Shown: piece by piece, positions 34,445 through 44,620 of the stretch | How positions within the stretch are numbered: the stretch's first letter is position 1 | How the letters are laid out: each line of letters opens with the position of its first letter | Source of the DNA: Nymphaea colorata | Lineage: Eukaryota; Streptophyta; Magnoliopsida; Nymphaeales; Nymphaeaceae | DNA length: 64,000 nucleotides | Direction of reading: 5' to 3' | Assembly (NCBI RefSeq): GCF_008831285.2 | Contig: NC_037468.1 | Location: 118,501-182,500 of the forward strand | The notes under the pieces: generated by a model | The model's input: the letters and a program-made list of their open reading frames with translations, nothing else | Told to the model about the DNA's origin: nothing | The model's database searches: none | Translations under genes and position numbers: made by a program

Positions 34445-37095
34445 CTATGCCCCTTTCTTTCTGCCAGAATTTGGGACGGAAGACCAATTCCACTGAACCC
34501 CCAGAAACTGGGGATGGCGCGGGGGAACATACCTCTCGAACAGCTCGGTGCCTCGGTTGTGAATTGAATGACCGATGCGCCACACGAATATACCATCTCT
34601 TCAACAATAGACTAACAAGTGGATTTCTCAGGCTGATAAGCCTGCTTAACTGAACTACTACGATCAAACGTCCTCTTCATTTTAGATTCAAGGCAGGAAT
34701 GAGACGAGGTAGGCCACCTCGTGTGAGGGAAACGGAAACCGGAAGGTTGACTCGCCGGTCCCATTCCCCACCGTCAACAGTCTATCATTCAAGACGTGTT
34801 GAAGGTCAAGAGCGAGGACAGTGGAGAAATGCAATGAATCAATGGTTCTGGAAGGGAAACCAACGAGCGAGCAAGCAAATCCGTTTCCATAGTTTGTCGC
34901 TAGCTCGAAGGTAGGCGGTCGATCTTCCTAGGTCGTCTTTGTTCGAGCCAGGGCATCTGGAAATGTCCAGCCTAGTTCTTTCTCGGTCCGTCCGAAGAGA
35001 TGAGGGAAGGGTTCCGTATGATTAGCTGGGTGCACGAGCGGTACTCTGAATGGTAATGGTGGGTGTGGATGTTCCAATGTCTGTCCCCCGGCCGGGGGAT
35101 GAGGAAGGGATTGGGACCCTCCGGAACTAGTGGGATTGGATGAAGATAGGTGGAATGAAGATGGTCGGTTTTTCTTTTCTTATGGAAAGAAGATCAATAA
35201 ACAAGTCAATAGATCCTTCTTCTAATGAGAGGAAAAAGGAGGCCGGCTAGTGGTCAGTAATTGATCCGCTACTCATCAAGAAGGGACGGATAGGGGTGTT
35301 ACGTAGAGCTTGACCTTGCCCCCGTGAATATGGGAGGCGGGACGGGAATAGATCAAGATGGGGAGGCCGCGGAGGTCTGATTGATGGGGGGTGCACCCAC
35401 CCCTACCAACTCCTGTATATTTCCATCCTCACACCAGCTAGATCCGCGGAGCCAGATCTGTTGTTGAATCGTCTCTGAAGCAATGATCGGGCACAAGTCG
35501 AATAGAAAGACCGGACGAGTCTGATTTCCATGATTATGCTCACCGAGAGGCAGCAGCGGAAGCAATGGGAGAAGAATGGCCTTGATAATACCAGTTTTCT
35601 GGAAGGGTCCTCGAGACATCACTCTCCGTTGTGCCGAATGGCCCCACAGGCGGTCACGCCATATGCCATCTGGGAGTATGTCTATGCCGCAAGGAACTCC
35701 TCGTTTCGAAAGAGCCGAACCGCAGAGAGGGACACCACTATCACGTGGGCATACGAGGTACTAATGCTTCCGAACACAATGCCAAGCCACGTTTTTGAGA
35801 GCTTGCTTGCTGCTCGATTCCCCGAATCCGGTCCCTCCGTCTAATGGACGCTCCATATGGAAATCGACGGATTCTTTCAAGCGCCCCGCTCCACTCCACC
35901 TCGAACGGCTTCGTGAGCCAAGCGAGCAACCTGCCACACGCATTTTGCGATCAAACCACTGCGTTTGGGGTCAATGACTATCTTGAAAGGTCAGGACTCA
36001 TTATGGAAAAGTCAGGATCCAAAAAGGTCAGATGGAAGGCCCTTCTATTGATAGAATGGAATGAATACGCGATGCTGGGAGCTGGGACCATCACTCCGGA
36101 GACAGCGACAGCGGCTTTGGCCTGACCCAAAAAGCAAGAGAACCTGCGTTCGTTCCTTCGGAAGGAAGGATGGAAGGGGTCGGAGCGGAAGGAAGATCTA
36201 TAGTGAGTTCAGTGAAGTTCCCCACTCATGCTCGGTTGGATCCCAAAAACCTTGGTTGGTGCTTCTGGGCTTTTCCATTTTGTCTTTTTCCAAAGCTTCG
36301 CGACCCCCCGTAACAACAAGCCGGGTGCGGCGAGACTAGCCCAATACGTGTCAAGCTCTGGTTCGAACTAGCAGGGTCTTTTTCCCGGTCCACCACTTCA
36401 TACAGTTCCGATCCACGTAGACCCGGGGATATGTAGGCAAAATGGTCGGAGCCAGAGGATAGAAAGAGTGGCTAGTTTCTGGCCGGTCGGACCGGAGTCC
36501 TATGGATTGTAGGAATTGGTACGTTCCAATTGAGTTGAGTCAAAGTGGATGTGGGTAGCTCGATCGATCGCATGGCTTCGATTGGTTTCGGTCCAATCGA
36601 TGGTTAGGGGTCCACCGTCTCTTTCCGCAGGTACGACCTAGACGACCACATTCCTGTTGGGGGCCCAATCAATCCAACGGAGATCCTGCTCCGCCCGTTC
36701 CAGTCCCGGTTGATGACCCAGCATATCCTTCTCCAGTCCCGTTAGAGAGACAGATCCATTCCAGTACATTCGAAGGGTCCTGCCTCCCGCGCCCATTCGT
36801 TCCCTGACCAGTTCCATATCCAGGGACCGTGTGCCACCAATAGCAAATCCACCTGCGGCCGGATCCAGTGCCAGTCCCCGCAGTGGACTCAATTGACCGA
36901 GTCTAGGCGCCATCCTGCCCGCCCAAGAGACCCTTTGTTCCGGGAAAGGGGAGAGGACTTGTTGCGAAGAGACCAGGGATTGGTTGTTGCTGAAGAGACG
37001 GGGAGACTGAGCTTGATTGATGGAAGAACCCCCGTGCGTGGGATGAGAAGCGGGAACCTCCGACAAAATGACCGGAGGGGAAGGATCAAACCATC
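34445..37095. other. Region between the mitovirus relic and atp6, no firm gene call
   Basis: 34690-35060 has the look of structured plant mitochondrial intron sequence, but I found neither a domain V nor a splice boundary. A short R2 fragment (CTTGAAAGGTCAGGACTCAT) sits alone at 35982-36030, outside any array. 36638-37066 has an unrecognised 142-codon minus frame ending next to atp6. Confidence 0.45.
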
Positions 37096-37995
37096 TTAGG
37101 GCCTTTTTTTCTGCCCTGCCAATAGTGTCCCATCAATCAAATCAAAACAGATTTTTTTGTGTTTTTGTTCAATTATAAACAAATCATTCAATTCATCTAT
37201 TCTTTGATGGAGATTTGTAGCATCATTCAAGTAAATACAGATTGAGATCGTAGAAACATGAGCTTGTGATATAGCTACACCTAATTCCGGACCGGTTAAT
37301 GCAAGAACTATAAATAAAGGACCAAGATCTCCTATGAAATAGAAGAGATTATTCATACATAGCATAGTCCAAGCGGACCCACTTAAAATCTTGACTGAAC
37401 TATGACCGGCCATCATATTAGCAAATAAACGTATTCCTGAGCTTAATGCGCGAAAACAATGAGGGATTGGCTCAAGGAGTACTAAGAAAGGTGCTAACGG
37501 CAGTGGGACTCCTGCGGGTAATGAGAAGCTTAAAAAATGAAGCCCATTTCTTTGAAATCCCACTATAGTAATGCCAATAAAAAGAGGAAATGAGGGACCC
37601 AAAGTAATGATAAAATGACTTGTCACTGTGAAGCTATAAGGTATCATACCCTGGGGATTACGAAATAACGAAAAAGTAAAAGTGACCGAGATGCGAGGGA
37701 AAAACTTTTGTTGAACATTTCCGGAAAGACCACCTATTTGTTCGTTCACCGGGTTCGGCACGAAATCATGAATCAGCTCTACCAAGGATTGCCAAGCATT
37801 TGGTACTGAGTTTCCTCCTCCGTTTTTAGTAACCAAATGAACCAGAAGCAGGACCAAACTGATAGTCAGCAGCATGAACAAAGATGGATTTGTGAATGAG
37901 AAAGAAAAGTTTCCAATATGAATATCCAGAAATGGGGGAATGGCAAATTGCTCCAGTGGGCTGTTCGGCGTAATCGTAATCAACACTTTTTGCAT
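37096..37995 (-). CDS. atp6: ATP synthase F0 subunit a (subunit 6)
   Basis: Encodes the inner-membrane proton-channel subunit of F1F0 ATP synthase. The translation shows the family hallmarks: the RLFANMMAGHS segment with the essential channel arginine, then YFIGDLGPLFIVLALTG and a C-terminal helix ending near IYLNDA. Several hydrophobic helices are evident. I take the ATG at 37995 (MQKVLITITPNSPLEQ), giving 299 residues. The frame is open further upstream to a TGA near 38073, with a TTG but no ATG, so a longer presequence begun at a non-ATG or edited codon is possible. Many residues differ from the conserved protein exactly as unedited C-to-U sites would: SSG for SLG, HSS for HSL, GSAW for GFAW, TGPE for TGLE, AISQAHVST for AILQAYVFT. 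The tail after FIIEQK looks diverged and longer than I expect. R3 repeat sequence starts directly upstream, so the promoter region may be repeat-derived. Confidence 0.97.
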   Translation of the reverse strand: MQKVLITITPNSPLEQFAIPPFLDIHIGNFSFSFTNPSLFMLLTISLVLLLVHLVTKNGGGNSVPNAWQSLVELIHDFVPNPVNEQIGGLSGNVQQKFFPRISVTFTFSLFRNPQGMIPYSFTVTSHFIITLGPSFPLFIGITIVGFQRNGLHFLSFSLPAGVPLPLAPFLVLLEPIPHCFRALSSGIRLFANMMAGHSSVKILSGSAWTMLCMNNLFYFIGDLGPLFIVLALTGPELGVAISQAHVSTISICIYLNDATNLHQRIDELNDLFIIEQKHKKICFDLIDGTLLAGQKKRP

Positions 37996-38072
37996 CCCTG
38001 TATTTCCTCCAAATGACAAAGGAAAGAGCCGGTTGGCTTGGTCCGACCAAGAAAGGCATGGGAGTTCCAGTG

Positions 38073-38159
38073 ATCAAAGCACTCGCAAAGCATGTGAGCT
38101 GATTCAGACTCACTCTGATAGACTATCAGACAAGAAGGGAACTCATATTGATGGACAAT
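38073..38159 (+). repeat. R3 border and start of a 209-bp direct repeat
   Basis: ATCAAAGCACTCGCAAAGCA lies just upstream of atp6. GCTGATTCAGACTCACTCTG begins a 209-bp sequence (38098-38306) repeated at 42453-42661. Confidence 0.8.
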
Positions 38160-38650
38160 TGTCATTGATCTTCATTCTTTTCACTAATGGCATACAATTT
38201 GTTGTATGGAAAATGGCATACAATTGCCATTGGGAGCACTAATGGCATTGTTTTGGTATGGTGAGTACTCATGTTGGTATAGTGAGTACTAATGGCATTT
38301 GTTTGTCAAGTGAGTACTAATGGCATACAATTGCAATTGGTCCTGTCCTTCCATAATTAGTCCTCACCTTTCTTGGTATGGTGAGTACTCATTGTTGATG
38401 GAAAATGGCATTTGTTTGTCAAGTGAGTACTAATGGCATTGGTTTGTCAAGTGAGTACTCACCATACCAAAACAATGCCATTAGTGCTCCCAATGGCAAT
38501 TGTATGCCATTAGTGTCCATAATTGCAATGAGATGCCATTCATGCTGACCATACAACCAATTGTATGCCATTAGTGCTGACCATATCACAAATTGCAATG
38601 AGATGCCATTATCCATCAACCAATGCCATTAGTGTTTCATTGAAGATCAA
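38160..38650 (+). repeat. Array V (short)
   Basis: Forward R1 units with a short reverse part at the right (ATGCCATTAGTGCTGACCAT), the smallest of the eight arrays. The right portion recurs at 59775-59880. Confidence 0.92.
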
Positions 38651-38689
38651 TGACAATTCCAATGACCATCCATTCCCTTCTTTCAGAAA

Positions 38690-38840
38690 GCACTCGCAAC
38701 TTCAAATTGTTGAAGCTTATGAAGGTCACGTCAGAGCAAAGCCCTCTTTTGAAGAGGGCTTTGCTCTGACGTGACGTGACGTGATGGACACTCGCAAATT
38801 GCGTCAGGGCTTTGCGAGTGCTTTGCTCGTTGTATCGAGA
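38690..38840. repeat. R3 border with perfect 24-bp hairpin
   Basis: 38725-38748 pairs perfectly with 38752-38775 around a TTG loop. Flanked by AAAGCACTCGCAACTTCAAA (+) and GGGCTTTGCGAGTGCTTTGC (inverted). Confidence 0.88.
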
Positions 38841-39470
38841 GTAGACAGTAAACAACGAGCGTAGAGTGATCGTCTACACGAGCCTACAAGAGTCTACGAA
38901 ACTCGCTGCTCTTAGGAAGCTCGCTTTCTAAGCCACTGCACTGGCGTAGTGGTCGGCATTCAACCCATCATGCCTGACGACTATCACAACAGAAGAAGCT
39001 TAAGACTAGAAACCCCCCTTCGAGTCTACTTTGCTTTGCCAGAAGCTTCGCTTACTCAAAGAGTCTCTCGGCATTCTAGAAGCTTCGCCAGAAGCGACTA
39101 GTATCTCGAATGCCTCCGTCCTATAGTTAGTCTAGTCTAGTAGAGTCTAGTATACCGAATGCCCATGTACTAGAGTAGAGTCTTTCCAATGCCTCCTTCC
39201 TTGCCGCCAACGCACACTAGACGGAGAGTAAGCAAGCTACCTTGCATTCTAGAAGCTTCGCTAAGCTTCGCTTCCCATCATGCCTCCTTGGTAGAAGTTC
39301 ATGAAGCTGACCCTTCGGGTGTAGCTTCCGCGGCCAAGGAAGGAGGCCTTTTTTCTGGCGCGGAAGCTACCGCTTCTAGAATGAAAGCCGCCGCCACCCA
39401 CCCACTTAGAGGGTGGGTGGGTAGGCGGCTACAACTAACGCAAGCCCCGGTCCTTTTTTAGCGCGAACCA
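38841..39470. repeat. Short AAGCTTCGC and CTAGAGTCTAG repeats
   Basis: AGAAGCTTCGC words recur at 39043, 39080 and 39248, with TAGTCTAGTCTAGTAGAGTC between. A GC-rich hairpin at 39386-39430 (AGCCGCC...ACCCACCCAC / GTGGGTGGGT...GGCGGCT) closes the tract. No gene. Confidence 0.65.
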
Positions 39471-39879
39471 TAGTGTAAGCGTCACCGATCTGACTGCTAT
39501 CGAATCAGCTCTTGGGAATCTCATTCATCACTCACGCAACCTTTCCTTTGGTAGCCTTTGGAAAAGTGACGGTGGCCAACGTGTTGTAGATTGACAAAGG
39601 CAGAGGTTGGCTTTGTCAACGACACAAGGAGTTTACAAAGGAGAACAGCCCCCCTTTATATAAAAAGGCGAAGGTCGCCTTTCTATGAAGGCGAGCAGCC
39701 CAGCCCGCCCTTCTTCACAAAAGGCGAACAGCCCCCCTCTTTCTTTCGGGAACTTTTGATCCATTTTCTAGTATTATTGATTCTTCTTCTTATCCTAGAT
39801 CAGGGTCAGCGGTCTTTCCGCAATAGCAGCTTCGAGAAGCTAGGCGTCGGGTGCGCCTCCTGCCGTCGTTTCAGTGACT
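39471..39879. other. Unique spacer, no recognised gene
   Basis: AGCAGCCC..CCTTC/AAAAGGCGAAC words repeat three times near 39640-39735. Otherwise I see nothing. Confidence 0.45.
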
Positions 39880-40375
39880 CATAGAACTTCGCTCAGACTG
39901 GTGTCGTAACCTCTCCCAGGACCGGAATGATTATCCCTGCCCGATGGGTCTACATTCATCCCTGAATGTCGTCGGGTACTGTTCACTTCCCCGCCATTCT
40001 TGTAACCGTCACCTGTCATCCGCGCAGGTGTGTCCGCACCCCCTGGAGTAGACGAGAAAGAAAGGATTTCTCGGAGCAACCCCCAGGTTCCAGACCCAGG
40101 AGTGCACTTTCCCGTATGAGCATTCGGTACATGTATAAGTCCGTGGAAGAGTTACAAGGTCACCACTACGGAGGATCTCCCCCCTAATCTTAGATAGGTC
40201 GTCTGAGGGTTCGCCGCGGTTCATTGCTGTGCTTACACACTAGGCTACCCTTCTCCGAAAGCTCCGCGGGACCACCTACCACAGGTCCTTCGGCCGGAGG
40301 GGTTGACTGCACAACGCCGGGACGCTGGCTCCTGCAGAGGGAAGCCCAACGAATGTCAGATGCAAAGCCCCGCAC
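39880..40375 (-). other. 5' portion of group II intron nad1i728, without matR
   Basis: Directly after nad1 exon 4 the minus strand begins GTGCGGGGC, the group II 5' splice consensus, and continues with GC-rich, structured sequence typical of domain I. In land plants this intron normally hosts the maturase gene matR. No matR reading frame occurs here: within about 1 kb the sequence runs into short AAGCTTCGC repeats and then R3 repeats. The simplest reading is that the intron is split and the matR-bearing half lies elsewhere (trans-splicing). The lower limit of the intron piece is a guess. Confidence 0.7.
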
Positions 40376-40434
40376 CTCATTAAGATCATATTGGCATACT
40401 CTCCCAAAAAAGAAAGAGCAGACCCCATTGAAGA
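40376..40434 (-). CDS. nad1: NADH dehydrogenase subunit 1, exon 4 (59 bp)
   Basis: This short exon encodes SSMGSALSFLGEYANMILM plus two bases of the next codon, part of the membrane subunit ND1 of respiratory complex I. It is exactly 59 bp and starts in phase 0, matching the known exon between the introns inserted after coding positions 669 and 728 of plant nad1. The codon TCT (S) stands where the conserved protein has F, as expected for a C-to-U editing site. Immediately downstream is GTGCGGGGC, a group II intron 5' end; just upstream is a complete domain V. No other nad1 exon was seen in the window, so maturation needs distant or trans-spliced partners. Confidence 0.93.
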
Positions 40435-40900
40435 CGGGAGTGAGGTACAACAAGGCCATTTCCGTCCACCGCCCTTCTCACGGAGCCGTACGTGGACGTT
40501 ACCGCTCATACAGCTCCCAGCCAGCAAGCTGTTAGCCTTCCTCTACAAGGAATGGAAGTGTGGATGAATCGACAATAGAGGAATTCGATTTTTCAGCAAT
40601 AACATGAGAAGAGCATCCCTTTCAAAAAAACCTCAGGATCCCCCCACCTATCCTGCCACTTCAGCACCTTGTGCTCTTTGAGAAGTACGAGCCCTCTCAA
40701 CGAATTGGATGGAGACTCCGAAAACAATGCCGTAGGCCGGATCAGGACGAGTATGTCCAGGATTCCCTGATTCATTCTCGTCCTGGAGCTTCTGCTCTCC
40801 TCTGGGGAGGGGTTTTAGAGAGAGAGGTGAGTAAAGTCAAGGGTAGCCCCCCGGTGGACCGATTCCTCGAAGTCGGAGGCATCTGATGACCCAAGGAGCT
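40435..40900 (-). other. 3' portion of group II intron nad1i669
   Basis: The minus strand carries a textbook domain V at 40480-40513: a 9-bp lower helix beginning GAGCTGTAT, a 5-bp upper helix, a GTAA tetraloop, a two-base AC bulge and the closing GTACGGCTC, 34 nt in all. The upper helix has one A-C opposition that a C-to-U edit would turn into A-U. A domain VI-like stretch follows up to the exon 4 boundary. The last intron bases read CCCG rather than the usual AY, so that boundary rests on exon length and phase. The upstream limit near 40900 is approximate. No exon 3 was found, so this may be one half of a trans-spliced intron. Confidence 0.85.
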
Positions 40901-41529
40901 GCTCTCGATGTGAGATCGGCAGCTTTATCAAAGAAAGAAGAAGAGGATAAGCTTTCAAAAAGAAGACCGGACACAGAAGAAACAAGAAGAGAGGGCCTTT
41001 CAGGAAGGGGAGTACTGAGCAGCTTGAGACACTTCAGTAGCATAAGGAAGATCAGTCCTATGTTCGTTTTCGCCCTGCCCCGAGACGGAAAAAGATCTCT
41101 CTCAACCTTTGCTTTGAGAATTGGTTTGTGTTTTCTCTAGGCAAGCCGCTACATGTTCTCCCCTTGCCCTTGAACGATAGAAGAACTACTTCTCTTCTAT
41201 TAGATAGCGGTCGATCGGTTCGCATCTATGGTCAATCAATAGGTCCGCGGATCGATTCTTCTATACGAAAAGCCATCTCATCTCGTAGCACCACCACGAC
41301 ACCGATTCTCGTTCTTATTCCGAGCCCCCCATGCCGTGACTTCTACTTCTAGTAGTGGAATGAGTGGAAAGATCTTTCTTTATATAAGTCCCTGTCCGAT
41401 CCAACCAATTCGTATCGTATAAATCGAACGAGACTCTTTCGGGTATTCAACATCCGTCTCTCTCTGTCAATCCAAGAAAGGTATAGATAAGGAGGGCGCC
41501 TAGATGTTCGCTGAACAGCAAGCAAGTGA
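40901..41529. other. Unique spacer upstream of array VI, no recognised gene
   Basis: Possibly more of the nad1i669 intron at its left end, but no motif supports that. No other gene was seen. Confidence 0.4.
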
Positions 41530-41655
41530 TCAATCGCAAAGCGAAGCAACGTCATGTCACGTCACGAGCAAAGCCCTACGCTTTGCGAGTGCGTGCTTTG
41601 TGCAATTGAAAGGTCAAGGTCAGTGCACAACTATAGGCAGAGCCAAAGCGAAGCG
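41530..41655 (-). repeat. R3 border repeats, left edge of array VI
   Basis: CAACGTCATGTCACGTCACG, GAGCAAAGCCCTACGCTTTG, CGAGTGCGTGCTTTGTGCAA and CAAAGCGAAGCGAGTGTGCT. R3 is mainly inverted here. Confidence 0.8.
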
Positions 41656-44620
41656 AGTGTGCTTATGATTTGTGGAAACACTAATGGCATACAATTGCCA
41701 TTGGGAGCACTAATGGCATTGTTTTGGTATGGTGAGTACTGATGACATACAAATGAGTCTTGACCGGAAAGTCCTGACCTGTTTGGTATGGACATACAAA
41801 TGAGTCTTGTATGGTAAGGTGAGTCCTGACCTGTTTGGTATGGTGAGTACTGATGACATACAAATGAGTCTTGACCTTTCCAGACAGTCCTCACCTTTTA
41901 AGGAAAATCAGTCCTGATCTTTAAAGACAGTATTGACCTTTTTGGTAAGGTTAGTACTTATTTAAAGACAGTCTTAACCTTTTTGATAAGGTGAGTACTC
42001 ATTGTTGATGGAAAATGGCATTTGTTTGTCAAGTGAGTACTAATGGCATTTTGTTGTCAAGTGAGTACTAATGGCATCTCATTTTTGGTCAAGTGAGTAC
42101 TAATGGCATTTGTTTGTCAAGTGAGTACTAATGGCATACAATTGTCATGAGTCCTGACCTTTCAAAAGGGTCCTGTCCTTTTAAGAAGAAGAAGTTCTGA
42201 TCTTTCAAGACAGTCTTGATCTTTTTGGTCAGGTTAGTCCTGACTTTGAAAGACAGTCTTGACCTTTTTGATAAGGTGAGTTCTGACTTTTCCTCAATCA
42301 TTCTCATTAGTCCTGACCTTTCAGAGTCCTGACCTTTCAAAAGGGTCCTGTCCTTCCATAATCATTCCTCAATCATTCTCATTAGTCCTGACCTTTCAAT
42401 AAAGTCCTGACCTTTTCCTTTCCATGAGCTAATGTCATTCAAAGTTGCGAGTGCTGATTCAGACTCACTCTGATAGACTATCAGACAAGAAGGGAACTCA
42501 TATTGATGGACAATTGTCATTGATCTTCATTCTTTTCACTAATGGCATACAATTTGTTGTATGGAAAATGGCATACAATTGCCATTGGGAGCACTAATGG
42601 CATTGTTTTGGTATGGTGAGTACTCATGTTGGTATAGTGAGTACTAATGGCATTTGTTTGTACAGTGAGTACTAATGGCATTTGTTTGTACAGTGAGTAC
42701 TAATGGCATACAATTGCAATGAGTCTTCATCTTTCAAGAAGAATCAGTCCTGACCTTTCAAGACAGTCTTAACCTTTCCATTTTTGGTCAGGTGAGTACT
42801 AATGGCATACAATTGCAATTGGTCCTGTCCTTCCATCAAAAGTCCTGACCTTTCAAGACAGTCTTGACCTTTTTGGTCAGGTTAGTCCTGACTGTGAAAG
42901 ACAGTCTTGACCTTTTTGATAAGGTCAGTCCTGACTGTGAAAGACAGTCTTGACCAGAAGAATCAGTCCTGATCAGATAGTCTTGATCTTTTTGGTCAGG
43001 TTAGTCCTGACTTTGAAAGACAGTCTTGACCTTTTTGATAAGGTGAGTACTGATGACATACAAATGAGTCTTGATGGTCATTCCTCAATCATTCTCATTA
43101 GTCCTGACCTTTCAGAGTCTTGACCTTTCAAGAAGAATCAGTCCTGACCTTTCAAGACAGTCTTGACCTTTCCATTTTTGGTCAGGTGAGTACTAATGGC
43201 ATACAATTGCAATTGGTCCTGTCCTTCCATCAAAAGTCCTGACCTTTCAAGACAGTCTTGACCTTTTTGGTCAGGTTAGTCCTGACTTTGAAAGACAGTC
43301 TTGACCTTTTTGATAAGGTCAGTCCTGACTGTGAAAGACAGTCTTGACCTTTTTGATAAGGTGAGTACTAATGGCATACAATTGCAATTGGTCCTGTCCT
43401 TCCATAATCAGTCCTGACCTTTCAAGAAGAATGAGTCCTGACCTTTCAAGACAGTCTTGACCTTTCCATTTTTGGTCAGGTGAGTACTAATGGCATACAA
43501 TTGCAATTGGTCCTGTCCTTCCATCAAAAGTCCTGACCTTTCAAGACAGTCTTGATCTTTTTGGTAAGGTCAGTCCTGACTGTGAAAGACAGTCTTGACC
43601 AGAAGAATCAGTCCTGATCAGATAGTCTTGATCTTTTTGGTAAGGTTAGTCCTGACTTTGAAAGACAGTCTTGACCTTTTTGATAAGGTGAGTACTGATG
43701 ACATACAAATGAGTCTTGTATGGTCAGGTGAGTACTAATGGCATACAATTGCAATTGGTCCTGTCCTTCCATAATCAGTCCTGACCTTTCAAGACAGTCT
43801 TGACCTTTCAAGAAGAATCAGTCCTGACCTTTCAAGACAGTCTTGACCTTTTTGGTCAGGTTAGTCCTGACTTTGAAAGACAGTCTTGACCTTTTTGATA
43901 AGGTCAGTCCTGACTTTGAAATACAGTATTGACCAGAAGAATCAGTCCTGATCAGATAGTCTTGATCTTTTTGGTAAGGTTAGTCCTGACTTTGAAAGAC
44001 AGTCTTGACCTTTTTGATAAGGTGAGTACTGATGACATACAAATGAGTCTTGATGGTCATTCCTCAATCATTCTCATTAGTCCTGACCTTTCAGAGTCTT
44101 GACCTTTCAATCAAGTCCTCACCTTTCTTGGTATGGTGAGTACTCATTGTTGATGGAAAATGGCATTTGTTTGTCAAGTGAGTACTAATGGCATTTTGTT
44201 GTCAAGTGAGTACTAATGGCATTTTGTTGTCAAGTGAGTACTAATGGCATTTGTTTGTCAAGTGAGTACTAATGGCATACAATTGTCATGAGTCCTGACC
44301 TTTCAAAAGGGTCCTGTCCTTTTAAGAAGAAGAAGTTCTGATCTTTCAAGACAGTCTTGATCTTTTTGGTAAGGTTAGTCCTGACTGTGAAAGACAGTCT
44401 TGACCTTTTTGAGAAGGTGAGTTCTGACTTTTCCTCAATCATTCTCATTAGTCCTGACCTTTCAGAGTCCTGACCTTTCAAAAGGGTCCTGTCCTTCCAT
44501 AATCATTCCTCAATCATTCTCATTAGTCCTGACCTTTCCATTTGTGTGAACACTAATGGCATACAATTGCAACCTTTCCTTTCCATATTGGAAGCAAGAA
44601 TGGCATACAATTTGTTGTAT
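41656..44620 (+). repeat. Array VI, first forward part
   Basis: R1/R2 with two copies of the recurrent 70-codon segment on the minus strand (42128-42340, 44269-44481). At 42421-42480 an R3 fragment (AAAGTTGCGAGTGCTGATTC) is followed by the second copy of the 209-bp direct repeat (42453-42661). Confidence 0.95.

Noticed and set aside
34690-35060. Possible group II intron piece
   Set aside because: Composition and words resemble plant mitochondrial introns, but no domain V, no GTGYG start tied to an exon and no exon were found.
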